The translations under genes were made by a program, and so were the position numbers. DNA of 61,503 nt, taken from contig CAJTXL010000020.1 of NCBI GenBank assembly GCA_910583525.1, positions 1 to 61,503 on the forward strand. Direction: 5' to 3'. The DNA comes from an uncultured Muribaculaceae bacterium (lineage in GTDB: Bacteria > Bacteroidota > Bacteroidia > Bacteroidales > Muribaculaceae). The notes under the pieces were generated by a model. It was given only the letters and a program-made list of their open reading frames with translations, searched no databases and was not told the DNA's origin. This document shows, one piece after another, positions 9,292-17,985 of the stretch (within the stretch, counting starts at the first letter, position 1; each line of letters opens with the position of its first letter).

Positions 9292-12200
9292 TCAGCGCAC
9301 GCGATGCTTTACAGGCGTGAGCTTGAACGAAAACTCGTAATCGCCATAGGGCAACAGATACTGAGGCAGAGGCCATGCACCCCAGGTGTTGATGCAACCA
9401 AGCCCCATCTGAGCTTTGTCGAACAGAACATTGACATAAGGCGCTTGAGGCACTTGCTGAGAATGCGACTGCGGACGCACAGCCTCATCTGAAAGTTCGT
9501 CGAGGCTATAGTTCAACGCCGAAGCCGAGAAGGGGGCATCTGAAGTGATTTCAAGACCCGTGCCGCCCTTGTCGAGCTGAAGCCAACGGCGCACGTCAGT
9601 CTTGTTGCCTGTTTCCTGGGGCTTTATGTAATTATAGAACTGGTCAGCGACACTTTGCGTGTAAAGACCGAGGTCGGCGGCACTCTTGCGGTCGACATAG
9701 TTCTCTACAGGGCCACGGCCATAGTACTCTATGCGGTCGAACCTTGAAGGCATAGGCATCTGCATGCCGAAACGGAAGAGATTTGATACTTTCGCGCCAG
9801 GTGTCGCGGTAAATTTCTCATCAACTTTGACCGCGCCTTTGTTGTTGACGGTATAGCACATATCAAGACGCCCTTCGACGCCCGGCATGTCGTAAGAAGC
9901 CTTCACATAGGCGAGGCCGTCGCCGTCAATGCCGCTCTCAATAGTTTTCAGAACCATCGCAGGCTTTCTCCACGCGGCAAAATTGGTGTGCAGTTTGGCG
10001 CCTTTGTCATTCTCGGTGGGAGCACGCCAAAAATTGGGCGTAAGGGCATAGCCGTCTTCAAGCATATCGGTGCCATCGACTTCGTATTTAACCAGGAACC
10101 CGTCGCTCCGGCGGAAATCCATCTCAAAACCGTCACCTTTGACAATTATGAAGTTCTTGTCGCCATCTATAACAACAGGCTTGCAGCCGCCATAGCGGTC
10201 GTTATGTTCGTTGGCAATAGACAATTCAGACGCCTTATAAGGCTTCACGGCAAGTTGGTCGCGGGCCACCTCGAAACCGGCAGGCAGCAGTCCGTCGGCT
10301 TCTTTAAGCACATAGGCCACATTGAGAAGCCATTCGCCACAATTGCACACAGGGCCGAAATCGACTATTACATCTCCGCTCTGCCCCGGCTCTATATCGA
10401 GCTTGTCGACTATTCCCGAACGCACCGGCACGCCGTCTTTCAGCAGCTCCCACTGCATACGGCAGTCCGACAAATCGCGGAAGAAATTCTCATTGAAAAC
10501 CTTGAGTTTGCCTTTTGCAATATCTTCGGCTGTCGTATGGATGTTCTGATATATGCGCCCTACTTCATACATATGAGGGTTAGGCACACGGTCGGGGCTT
10601 ACAAGCCCGTTGTTGCAGAAACTGCTGTCAGAAGCGTCGAAGCGGTTGAAATCGCCACCGTAGCCGTAAATCTCTACACCATCGGCATCTTTCCAACGTG
10701 GCGACTGGTCGACGAAATCCCAGATGAAGCCGCCCTGCAGATTGGGGTACTTGCGGATGATGTCCCAATACTCCTTGAAGCCGCCTTGCGAGTTGCCCAT
10801 GGCATGGGCATATTCGCATTGTATAAGAGGTCGCTTTTGGCTCGCGTCTTTTCCGTAGCGCTCCATTCCGGCATAGTCGAGGTACATCGGACATACGATA
10901 TCGGTGTGGGGCTTATGCTCGGCACGTTCATACTGCACGGCACGCGAAGGGTCTTCTTTTTTCACCAATACGTAGGCTTCCTCAAAATTAGGGCCGTCGC
11001 CGGCTTCGTTGCCTAAAGACCAGAATATGATTGAGGGATGGTTGAAATTGCGTGCTACATTGCGCATGTTGCGTTCGATATGCGCTTTTCGGTACGACGG
11101 CTCCTTTGCCAATGTTTTTTCATCATAGCCCATACCATGCGATTCGATATTGGCTTCAGCCACTACATATATGCCGTATTTGTCGCATAAATCATACCAC
11201 AGATTGTCGTCAGGATAGTGACATGTGCGCACGGCGTTTATGTTGAACTTCTTCATCAACGCGATATCCTGAAGCATACGTTCGGGTGAGACGACATAAC
11301 CGCCGTCGGGGTCGATTTCATGCCGGTCTGCACCTTTGAACAGCACGGGCTTGCCGTTGACAAGTATTTGACCGTTACCGGGCATCTCAATCTTGCGGAA
11401 GCCTACTTTAACGGGAATAACCTCATTGCAGCCTTCGGCAGTGGCATAGAGGGTATAAAGCGCAGGGGTCTCTGCCGACCATTTTTCAGGCGCTTTGACA
11501 TCGAGCACCGTCCGTCCCGGCTTAGCCTTTGCAGAAGCAACCTCTTTGCCCGACGGGTCGACAAGCGACAGACCGATATTTTTGATGCCTTTGGCCTTTA
11601 TCTCAACTGTCAGAGTGCCATCGGCGTAGTCTTTGTCGAGGTCGGGCGTCACGCGTATGTCCTCGATGCGTTTGCGGTCGCGAGCATAGAGATAGCAGTC
11701 TCGCCCTACCCCGCTGTATCGGAAAAAGTCCTGGTCCTCGAGATATGTGCCGTCGCACCAGCGGAACACCTGAAAAGCGAGCAGATTGTCCTGACCCGGT
11801 TTAAGATAAGGTGTAAGGTCGAACTCCTGTTCAAGCTTGCTGTCCTCACCGTAGCCTACAAAACGTCCGTTCACCCACAGATACATGTTAGACGTCACCG
11901 ACCCGAAATGGGCAAAGATGTCTTTTCCGCTCCAATCGGCCGGGATTTTAACTACACGCCGGTAAGAGCCTACATGATTGTTCTCCTCGGGCACCAAGGG
12001 CGGCGTGGCCGGAGCCTGGTTGCGCCAGGCGTAACCTATGTTTACATATATCGGGTCGCCATAGCCGTTCAGCTCCCAGACTCCCGGCACAGACATCGTG
12101 CCCCAAGCTTTGTCATTGAAATCCTTGCGCCAAAAATCCGTGGGCCTTTGCCCGGCATCCTTTACCCAATTGAATTTCCATGTCCCGTTGAGATTCAGAA

Positions 12201-12384
12201 AATTTTCTGAAGCAGCCTTGTCGCCGGCTTTTGCCACATCCTTGTTCTCGAAAGCGAAATATGCCGAACGCATCGGCATCCTGTTTACAGAATTGACCTC
12301 AGGGTCGCGCCATTCGGTCATGCTTTGGGCCGAAGCCCACAATCCGGCAGACAGCAATGCCAATGCCACAAATGTTTTACGCAT
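9292..12384 (-). CDS. Secreted GH2 beta-galactosidase
   Basis: The 1030-residue protein has a signal peptide (MRKTFVALALLSAGLWASAQ) followed by the full LacZ-type layout: jelly-roll sugar-binding domain (about 60-230), two immunoglobulin-like domains, the TIM barrel (about 340-640) and the beta-galactosidase small-chain domain at the C-terminus. The acid/base glutamate lies in SLGNEAGDGPNF and the nucleophile glutamate in LIQCEYAHAMGN. It hydrolyses terminal beta-galactosides, probably in the periplasm. It is transcribed alone, with no transport or regulatory gene beside it. A second GH2 of the same length class is at 50994. The exact linkage preference is not readable from sequence. Confidence 0.93.
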   Translation of the reverse strand: MRKTFVALALLSAGLWASAQSMTEWRDPEVNSVNRMPMRSAYFAFENKDVAKAGDKAASENFLNLNGTWKFNWVKDAGQRPTDFWRKDFNDKAWGTMSVPGVWELNGYGDPIYVNIGYAWRNQAPATPPLVPEENNHVGSYRRVVKIPADWSGKDIFAHFGSVTSNMYLWVNGRFVGYGEDSKLEQEFDLTPYLKPGQDNLLAFQVFRWCDGTYLEDQDFFRYSGVGRDCYLYARDRKRIEDIRVTPDLDKDYADGTLTVEIKAKGIKNIGLSLVDPSGKEVASAKAKPGRTVLDVKAPEKWSAETPALYTLYATAEGCNEVIPVKVGFRKIEMPGNGQILVNGKPVLFKGADRHEIDPDGGYVVSPERMLQDIALMKKFNINAVRTCHYPDDNLWYDLCDKYGIYVVAEANIESHGMGYDEKTLAKEPSYRKAHIERNMRNVARNFNHPSIIFWSLGNEAGDGPNFEEAYVLVKKEDPSRAVQYERAEHKPHTDIVCPMYLDYAGMERYGKDASQKRPLIQCEYAHAMGNSQGGFKEYWDIIRKYPNLQGGFIWDFVDQSPRWKDADGVEIYGYGGDFNRFDASDSSFCNNGLVSPDRVPNPHMYEVGRIYQNIHTTAEDIAKGKLKVFNENFFRDLSDCRMQWELLKDGVPVRSGIVDKLDIEPGQSGDVIVDFGPVCNCGEWLLNVAYVLKEADGLLPAGFEVARDQLAVKPYKASELSIANEHNDRYGGCKPVVIDGDKNFIIVKGDGFEMDFRRSDGFLVKYEVDGTDMLEDGYALTPNFWRAPTENDKGAKLHTNFAAWRKPAMVLKTIESGIDGDGLAYVKASYDMPGVEGRLDMCYTVNNKGAVKVDEKFTATPGAKVSNLFRFGMQMPMPSRFDRIEYYGRGPVENYVDRKSAADLGLYTQSVADQFYNYIKPQETGNKTDVRRWLQLDKGGTGLEITSDAPFSASALNYSLDELSDEAVRPQSHSQQVPQAPYVNVLFDKAQMGLGCINTWGAWPLPQYLLPYGDYEFSFKLTPVKHRVR

Positions 12385-12497
12385 AATTATGATTTTGTTG
12401 TGATATTATATTCAAGGTATTCGTATCATCCCTATATAAATGACAACTAAAGGTAATAATTCCTATGCCAACACTAAAACAATTATAGATAATTAAC

Positions 12498-12541
12498 AAA
12501 AAAAACATCCGCCGACGGAATGTTGTCTCCGGCGGCGGATG
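12498..12541 (-). terminator. Intrinsic terminator of the oxalate operon
   Basis: Stem CATCCGCCG..CGGCGGATG. Reading on the minus strand it is followed by a T-rich run. It sits after the stop of the AEC carrier gene. Confidence 0.85.
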
Positions 12542-12566
12542 CGGTGTTTATGCAAGGTAAGGATTG

Positions 12567-13541
12567 CTATGCGAACATCTTCAGAGCCATATCTGTAATC
12601 CATATCCATAGCGGACATGCGCCCATGAAGAGTAATGTACTTACTGCCAACGACGACGTGCCGGTTGCAACATATACATTGTAGCGGCTTGCGATGATAA
12701 TGCCCGAGAAGGCCGGCGGCAGAGCTGCGCAGACAACCAGCATTTTAAGGTTCATCGGGTCCATGTGCACCAAAAGGCCGACAACAAGGATAGACAATGG
12801 CATGATAATCAGTTTCAGGAAAGAACCCATCCACACTTGGCCGTTGAACACGACCTTGACAGACGAAAGGGTGATACCGGCGGCGAAACATGCTATCGAG
12901 GCATTCGCTCCCGAAATAAGGGTGAACGACGGCGAAAGCTCATCGGGCCATTTCACGCCACAGAGAACGAGGATTACCGCCAAAATCGGCGCCCAGGCCA
13001 CAGGCTGTTTCAAGGCGTTTACGACAGGCATCCACGGGTTAGGCTTCTTGCCGCCGTTCTGAGCCGCAGCCTTGGCGGCATCGCCGGCATTGAGAAGGCA
13101 CAGGCCGATAGGAATGCCGATGGCATTGACTTCGATGGCGACGATGGCTATCACAAGGCCTACAGCTGCCGAGGTACCGAAAATAGGTTCGAGAACTGCG
13201 AAGCCAAGGAAACCGATGGTCGGAGAACCGCTTATCAGAGCCGATACGGCGGCATCGCCGCTGGTATTGCCTTTGTACATCTTGAACACAAAGTATACAA
13301 GGAAGAAGCAGGCTATCAGGACGGCAAAAGCGACTGCGGTAAGCTTGACATCAACCGAAAGCATATGGCGGTTAGCCTTGATTATCGAAATGAACAGGGC
13401 TGCCGGCAACGCATAGTTGAGCACGACTTTGTTGAGCGTGCGGGCATTCTCGCCTGTAAAGGCGCCGGCCTTGCCGGAAAAATACCCAAGTGCCATTACG
13501 ACGAATATAGGCACTATTGCGTATAATATAATGTGTAGCAT
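12567..13541 (-). CDS. AEC-family membrane carrier, probable oxalate or formate transporter
   Basis: The 324-residue protein has about ten hydrophobic segments in two five-helix halves, typical of the auxin efflux carrier (AEC) family that includes malonate carriers and E. coli YfdV. The first helix reads MLHIILYAIVPIFVVMALGYF. A hydrophilic linker (NAGDAAKAAAQNGGKKPNPW) sits mid-protein. It is the last gene after frc and oxc, 45 bases downstream of oxc, with its own terminator. E. coli has the same order, frc-oxc-yfdV. The inferred role is oxalate uptake and/or formate export, taking the place of the unrelated OxlT antiporter of Oxalobacter. The substrate is inferred from context only. Confidence 0.85.
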   Translation of the reverse strand: MLHIILYAIVPIFVVMALGYFSGKAGAFTGENARTLNKVVLNYALPAALFISIIKANRHMLSVDVKLTAVAFAVLIACFFLVYFVFKMYKGNTSGDAAVSALISGSPTIGFLGFAVLEPIFGTSAAVGLVIAIVAIEVNAIGIPIGLCLLNAGDAAKAAAQNGGKKPNPWMPVVNALKQPVAWAPILAVILVLCGVKWPDELSPSFTLISGANASIACFAAGITLSSVKVVFNGQVWMGSFLKLIIMPLSILVVGLLVHMDPMNLKMLVVCAALPPAFSGIIIASRYNVYVATGTSSLAVSTLLFMGACPLWIWITDMALKMFA

Positions 13542-13585
13542 ATTCTTTGAATGTTGAAAAGTGGATATTTATGAAGCTAACTATG

Positions 13586-15331
13586 CTATACTTCGATGTG
13601 CTCCAAAGCGGCAGGGTTGAGGTAACCTATATGACCGGACTCCTTGCCGGAATCGGCGGCAAGCTGAACGTCGATTAGTGCCGGAGCTTTCGAGGCGATG
13701 GCCTCTGTCAAAGCCTGAGACAGCTCGGCCGGAGTAGTCACATAATATGTCTTGGCACCGAAAGCATCGCCGAGCTTATCATAGCGCGCACGCACGTCGA
13801 GGGTTGTGGGAGCCGGGTCGGACGTGCCGGCCATATTGACGCCCACGCCATTGTAGATGCCGCCGTTGTTAAAAATAACTACGGTCACAGGAAGCTTGAA
13901 GCGGCAGATGGTCGAGAAATCCATGCCGGAGAACCCGAATGCGCTGTCGCCCTCGATGGCTACCACGCTCTTGCCGGTTGCCACGGCTGCGCCGACGCAC
14001 GAGCCCATGCCCATGCCCATAATAGCCCATGTGGCACAGTCGATACGATGTCTGGGCAGAGTCATGTCGAGAGTATCACGGGTATCATCGAGGGTATTGG
14101 CACCTTCATTTACAAGAATGACGTCGGGATTGGCAGCCATTACGGGTTTGATGGCGCTCAACGCCGTCCAATGGTCCATCGGGACTACCGAGACATTCGC
14201 CTGAAGCCGTTCGGCGAATTTAGCGTTCTTTGTCTTGGTCTGAGCCTGCAAAGACGGAACCCATGTGGGGTCTACGCTAAGTTTGGCAGGAAGGGCTGCG
14301 ATGAACGCATCGAGCGAACTTGCCAAATCGCCCACTACAGGAGCCGCTATCGGACGGTTGATGTCGATTTCTTCGGGGTCGATGTCGAACTGTATGAATT
14401 TGGTGTCGGCACTCCATTTTCCGTGGCCGCGCGAAAGCAACCAGTTGAGGCGCGCACCTACAAGCAGCACCACATCGGCCTCCGCCATTATCGTAGAGCG
14501 GCATGCCATTGCGCTGAGCGGCCCGTTGTCGGGTAGGACGCCCTTTGCCATAGACATGGGCAGATAAGGTATGCCTGTCTTATCGACAAGAGCCTTAAGC
14601 TTATCTTCTACACGTGCATACGCGGCACCCTTGCCTATGATTATGGCAGGCTTTTTAGCGCTTGCGAGAAGTTCTACGGCACGGCTCACAGACTCGGACG
14701 ACGGCGGCATAGACGGGACAAGGTCGACAGGCTCGTAGAATAGTTTGTCAGCGTCGGCCGCATTCATTATAGCTCCGAGACAAGGAGTGGTCACATCAAG
14801 ATAAACACCGCCGGGGCGGCCGGAAACGGCAGCACGATATGCCCTGACGACAGCCGTCGGGATATCTTCGGGTTTGTTCACCCTGTACGCCGCCTTTACA
14901 AGCGGCTTTGCGATATTAAGCTGGTCGAGACCTTCATAGGTGCCTTGGAGAAGGTCGATAGGCTCGCGGACGCTCGATCCGCTGATTTGTATCATCGGGT
15001 AGCAGTTCACCGTGGCGTTTGCCGTCGCAGTCAATCCGTTAAGGAAGCCGAGCGACGAAACCGTCAGAAGGACACCCGGCGTTTTTGTGAGGTATCCGTG
15101 CGTGGCGGCGGCCATACCGGCCTGCTGCTCGTGACGGAAACCGACAAAACGGATACCCCGGGCCTGGGCTATATATGCAAGCTCGGTGACGGGTATGCCC
15201 ACAAGGCCGTACATCGTATCGATGCCGACCATCCGCAGGGCACGCACCAGAATATCCATTCCCGTTACCTGTGAAGGATACGACGGGGCTGCCTGAGGCG
15301 TGCCTGCGTTAGTTGTTGTAGTTGTTGACAT
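13586..15331 (-). CDS. oxc: Oxalyl-CoA decarboxylase
   Basis: It converts oxalyl-CoA to formyl-CoA and CO2 using thiamine diphosphate. The 581-residue protein has the three-domain ThDP enzyme layout: an N-terminal pyrimidine-binding domain (VGIPVTELAYIAQARGIRFVGFRHEQQAG, shown in part), a central domain and a C-terminal diphosphate-binding domain with GDSAFGFSGMDFSTICR ending in VIFNNGGIYNG. That GDS..NN metal-binding signature and the high resemblance to Oxalobacter and E. coli (YfdU) enzymes separate it from acetolactate synthases. It lies 25 bases after frc, so the two are almost certainly co-transcribed. The proton consumed per turnover can support a proton-motive force when coupled to transport. 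Confidence 0.96.
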   Translation of the reverse strand: MSTTTTTNAGTPQAAPSYPSQVTGMDILVRALRMVGIDTMYGLVGIPVTELAYIAQARGIRFVGFRHEQQAGMAAATHGYLTKTPGVLLTVSSLGFLNGLTATANATVNCYPMIQISGSSVREPIDLLQGTYEGLDQLNIAKPLVKAAYRVNKPEDIPTAVVRAYRAAVSGRPGGVYLDVTTPCLGAIMNAADADKLFYEPVDLVPSMPPSSESVSRAVELLASAKKPAIIIGKGAAYARVEDKLKALVDKTGIPYLPMSMAKGVLPDNGPLSAMACRSTIMAEADVVLLVGARLNWLLSRGHGKWSADTKFIQFDIDPEEIDINRPIAAPVVGDLASSLDAFIAALPAKLSVDPTWVPSLQAQTKTKNAKFAERLQANVSVVPMDHWTALSAIKPVMAANPDVILVNEGANTLDDTRDTLDMTLPRHRIDCATWAIMGMGMGSCVGAAVATGKSVVAIEGDSAFGFSGMDFSTICRFKLPVTVVIFNNGGIYNGVGVNMAGTSDPAPTTLDVRARYDKLGDAFGAKTYYVTTPAELSQALTEAIASKAPALIDVQLAADSGKESGHIGYLNPAALEHIEV

Positions 15332-15355
15332 AATTATGGTCGGGTTAAAAAGTCC

Positions 15356-16666
15356 TTACTTTCCGGTGCCGGGAGTGGCCGGTTTTGGCATTGGAGCGGT
15401 TGTACCGTTCGCCTTGAATTGAGCCTGCTGTTCGGCCGTGAAGCCCAATGACGTCAGAACGGCTTCGGTGTCTGCACCGAGAGACGGGCATGGGCCGTAC
15501 TCCGGAGTATAGTTCGACAGAGTGAACGGGCAGCCCACGGTAAGGAACGAGCCGATTTTTCCGCCCTGGTTGATTTCGACTATGGTCTTGTTAGCCCTCA
15601 ACGAGGGGTCTTCGGCAATTTCTTTCCAGCTGAGAACCGGGCCGCAAGGCACGCCGGCATTTGCGAGGGTGTCCATTACTTCCTGTTTTGAACGTGTTAT
15701 AGTCCAAGCCGTCACACGTTTGTAAATTTCCTGTTTATGACGGTCACGGGCATCCGCCGTGTTGAAGTCGGGATTTGTCAGCCAGTCTTCAAAACCGAAA
15801 GCCTTGCAGGCAAGCTCAAAATCTTTGGCACCGCGTTGGAAGATTATATAAACGTAATCGTTGTCGTCATTCTTGACATTATTGCACGGATATGTCCAGC
15901 CAAGCACACCCGAGCCTTCCTGGTTGCCCGAACGCGGAGGAGTACCGACAATCGGAGTGTTGGGATACTGGGGATACTGTGTCAGCTCACCGCATTTTTC
16001 AAGGGTCAGCTGGTCGCGGAGCTTGATTCGGCAAAGATTGATGACAGCATCCTGCATCGACTGGTAAACATATACGCCTTCGCCGGTGTGCTCACGCTGT
16101 ATGAGCGCCGTAAGCAAACCGATGAGCATGTGCATGCCTGTATTGGAGTCGCCGAGCGCCGCGCCACTTTGTGTAGGGATATTGTAGTCACCCTCGTACC
16201 ATCCTGTAGTAGCTGCGGCACCGCCCGTAACCTGTGCTACCGGCTCATATGCCTTTAAATTTGCGAAAGGAGAACCCTGAGGGAAACCCTTGATGGTACC
16301 GTAGATACACCGGGGGTTGATTTTATGCACCACGTCCCAGCTGAAGCCGAGTTTGTCCATGGCGCCGGGGTGCAGGTTCTCGATAAAGATGTCGGCACCT
16401 TCGATAAGTTTTGTCAGGATATTACGGCCGTCAGGGGTCGCGGCATCAAGTTCTATCGACTTTTTGTCGGAGTTCAGCTGAAGGAAATAATAGCTTGGAA
16501 GAGTGGGGTCGAACTGAAGTTCGTTTCGTGTGGCGTCGCCGGTGCCGGGTCGTTCAATCTTAATGACGTCGGCGCCCATCCAGGCGAGCATCTGTGTACA
16601 AGAGGGACCGGACTGCACATTGGTGAAGTCGATTACTTTGATACCTTGAAGAGGAGCGTAATTCAT
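15356..16666 (-). CDS. frc: Formyl-CoA:oxalate CoA-transferase
   Basis: It moves CoA from formyl-CoA to oxalate, giving oxalyl-CoA for the next enzyme in the operon and releasing formate. The 436 residues match the class III CoA-transferase family (usual length near 428). The N-terminus (LQGIKVIDFTNVQSGPSCTQ) and the segment containing the catalytic aspartate (SGAALGDSNTGMHM) are typical of Frc/YfdW. Directly downstream are oxc and an AEC carrier. The 106-base gap before it, after glycerate kinase, contains an inverted repeat that could be an operator. Confidence 0.95.
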   Translation of the reverse strand: MNYAPLQGIKVIDFTNVQSGPSCTQMLAWMGADVIKIERPGTGDATRNELQFDPTLPSYYFLQLNSDKKSIELDAATPDGRNILTKLIEGADIFIENLHPGAMDKLGFSWDVVHKINPRCIYGTIKGFPQGSPFANLKAYEPVAQVTGGAAATTGWYEGDYNIPTQSGAALGDSNTGMHMLIGLLTALIQREHTGEGVYVYQSMQDAVINLCRIKLRDQLTLEKCGELTQYPQYPNTPIVGTPPRSGNQEGSGVLGWTYPCNNVKNDDNDYVYIIFQRGAKDFELACKAFGFEDWLTNPDFNTADARDRHKQEIYKRVTAWTITRSKQEVMDTLANAGVPCGPVLSWKEIAEDPSLRANKTIVEINQGGKIGSFLTVGCPFTLSNYTPEYGPCPSLGADTEAVLTSLGFTAEQQAQFKANGTTAPMPKPATPGTGK

Positions 16667-16704
16667 ACTGAAATTTGGTTAAAAAGAATATTTATGTGTG
16701 TACA

Positions 16705-16720
16705 GTGCCACTTGAGGCAC
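16705..16720. promoter_or_regulatory. Inverted repeat upstream of frc
   Basis: GTGCC-ACTTGA-GGCAC sits 39 bases before the frc start, in the gap between glycerate kinase and frc. It could be a regulator-binding site or an RNA hairpin. There is no T run, so it is not a good terminator. Confidence 0.4.
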
Positions 16721-16772
16721 AATTTATAAACATCCTCACCAAGCCAATGGTTCAGTGTCGCTCTTTCCGTCT

Positions 16773-17906
16773 CTATGGCGTATGATGCATTCTTTCCAAA
16801 AACCTCTTGCAGGATTTATAAAGAAGGTCACTTGCAAGCCCTTCTCGCATGGCCTCGCACAGCGGCATCCCGGCAGGCTTCACAGCCACGGCATCTGCAA
16901 AGCCAGCATGCAAAAGTTCGCTTCTGCACAAAACGCTGCCACCGAAAGCCACCACAGGAACATTGCCGCTCGCTCGCAAAACAGACAAAGGCAGCTTGCC
17001 GTGCAATGTAGTGGCATCAAGGCATCCCTCGCCGGTAATAATCAAATCGGCATTTTCAGCGACATTGGCAAAACCCAGGCTGTCGAGCACGGCTGCGGCG
17101 CCGAGCCTTATTTCCGCGCCGAATACCGACGCCATGCCTCCCGCGATACCGCCTCCGGCTCCCGAACCGGCCATGGTCGAGACATCCCTAAACCCACAAT
17201 CGGCAAGCACTTGTGCAAAATTGGCGAGACCGTGGTCAAGACGGGCGCACAAAGACGCTGAAGCCCCCTTCTGCGGAGCGAAAACAAACGACGCTCCGGC
17301 GGGACCGCACAACACGTTGTCGACGTCGGTAAAAAGTACAAAACGTACGCCGGCCGACGACGGCAACAGTCCAGACGCATCGACCGCCGCAATCTGCTCA
17401 AGCATACGTCCTCCTCGGCCAAGAAGCTCGCCTTCACTATCAAAAAACTTCATACCGAGAGCCTGCATGATGCCGGCACCGCCGTCATTCGTTGCCGTTC
17501 CTCCAACGCACAATATTATTTCACGGCATCCTTGGCGTATGGCGTCGACTATAAGCATACCCGTCCCGTAAGAGGTGGTTGCCCACGGGTCGCGCTCATC
17601 CAAAGAGAGCAACGACAGCCCTGATGCCGACGCCGCTTCAATGATAGCCGTCGTGCCGTTTTCCCCTATATGATATCGCGCAATAATCGGTCGGCCAAGA
17701 GGGTCGACGGCATCGGCCATAACTTCGCAGCCGCCAAAAACAGCCATCAGCGCCTCACCGGTGCCTTCGCCACCGTCGCCTACTGCAAGCTCGAAGACTT
17801 CAGCCTCCGGAAAACATTCACGCACAGCAGATGCACAAGCTCTGTTTGCCTGCGCCGACGTAAGCGAACCCTTGAACGAATCGCATGCTATGACAACTTT
17901 TCTCAT
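16773..17906 (-). CDS. glxK: Glycerate kinase
   Basis: It phosphorylates glycerate to 2- or 3-phosphoglycerate with ATP. The product is 377 residues when started at MRKVVIACDSFKGSLTSAQA; longer in-frame extensions run into the FucP-like gene and are rejected. Family signatures include the N-terminal DSFKGSL, VGDGGEGTGEALM and ILCVGGTATNDGGAGIMQALG, and GAGGGIAGGM and ITGEGCLDATTLHGK near the C-terminus. The length fits the GarK/GlxK type. It lies between a FucP-like transporter and the oxalate genes on the same strand. Oxalobacter assimilates oxalate carbon through glyoxylate and glycerate, so a link is possible, but glyoxylate carboligase and tartronate semialdehyde reductase are not in this window. 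Confidence 0.92.
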   Translation of the reverse strand: MRKVVIACDSFKGSLTSAQANRACASAVRECFPEAEVFELAVGDGGEGTGEALMAVFGGCEVMADAVDPLGRPIIARYHIGENGTTAIIEAASASGLSLLSLDERDPWATTSYGTGMLIVDAIRQGCREIILCVGGTATNDGGAGIMQALGMKFFDSEGELLGRGGRMLEQIAAVDASGLLPSSAGVRFVLFTDVDNVLCGPAGASFVFAPQKGASASLCARLDHGLANFAQVLADCGFRDVSTMAGSGAGGGIAGGMASVFGAEIRLGAAAVLDSLGFANVAENADLIITGEGCLDATTLHGKLPLSVLRASGNVPVVAFGGSVLCRSELLHAGFADAVAVKPAGMPLCEAMREGLASDLLYKSCKRFLERMHHTP

Positions 17907-17916
17907 ATTCACGTAT

Positions 17917-17956
17917 GAAAAGACGTCGGACTCCCCGAAAGGCATCCGACGTCTTT
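17917..17956 (-). terminator. Intrinsic terminator after the FucP-like gene
   Basis: Arms AAAGACGTCGGA and TCCGACGTCTTT form a 12-bp stem, followed on the minus strand by T residues just before the glycerate kinase ATG. It should at least attenuate read-through from the transporter gene. Confidence 0.8.
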
Positions 17957-17985
17957 GTTTTATAAACTTGTATCTATTATTAGCA

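Noticed and set aside
9988..12210. Plus-strand open frames opposite the GH2 gene
   Set aside because: The minus-strand GH2 protein is complete with both catalytic glutamates; the opposite frames show no protein-like pattern.
13586..15331. Acetolactate synthase as an alternative for the ThDP enzyme
   Set aside because: Strong resemblance to oxalyl-CoA decarboxylases around GDSAFGFSGMDF and direct linkage to frc make oxc far more likely; no small regulatory subunit gene is present.
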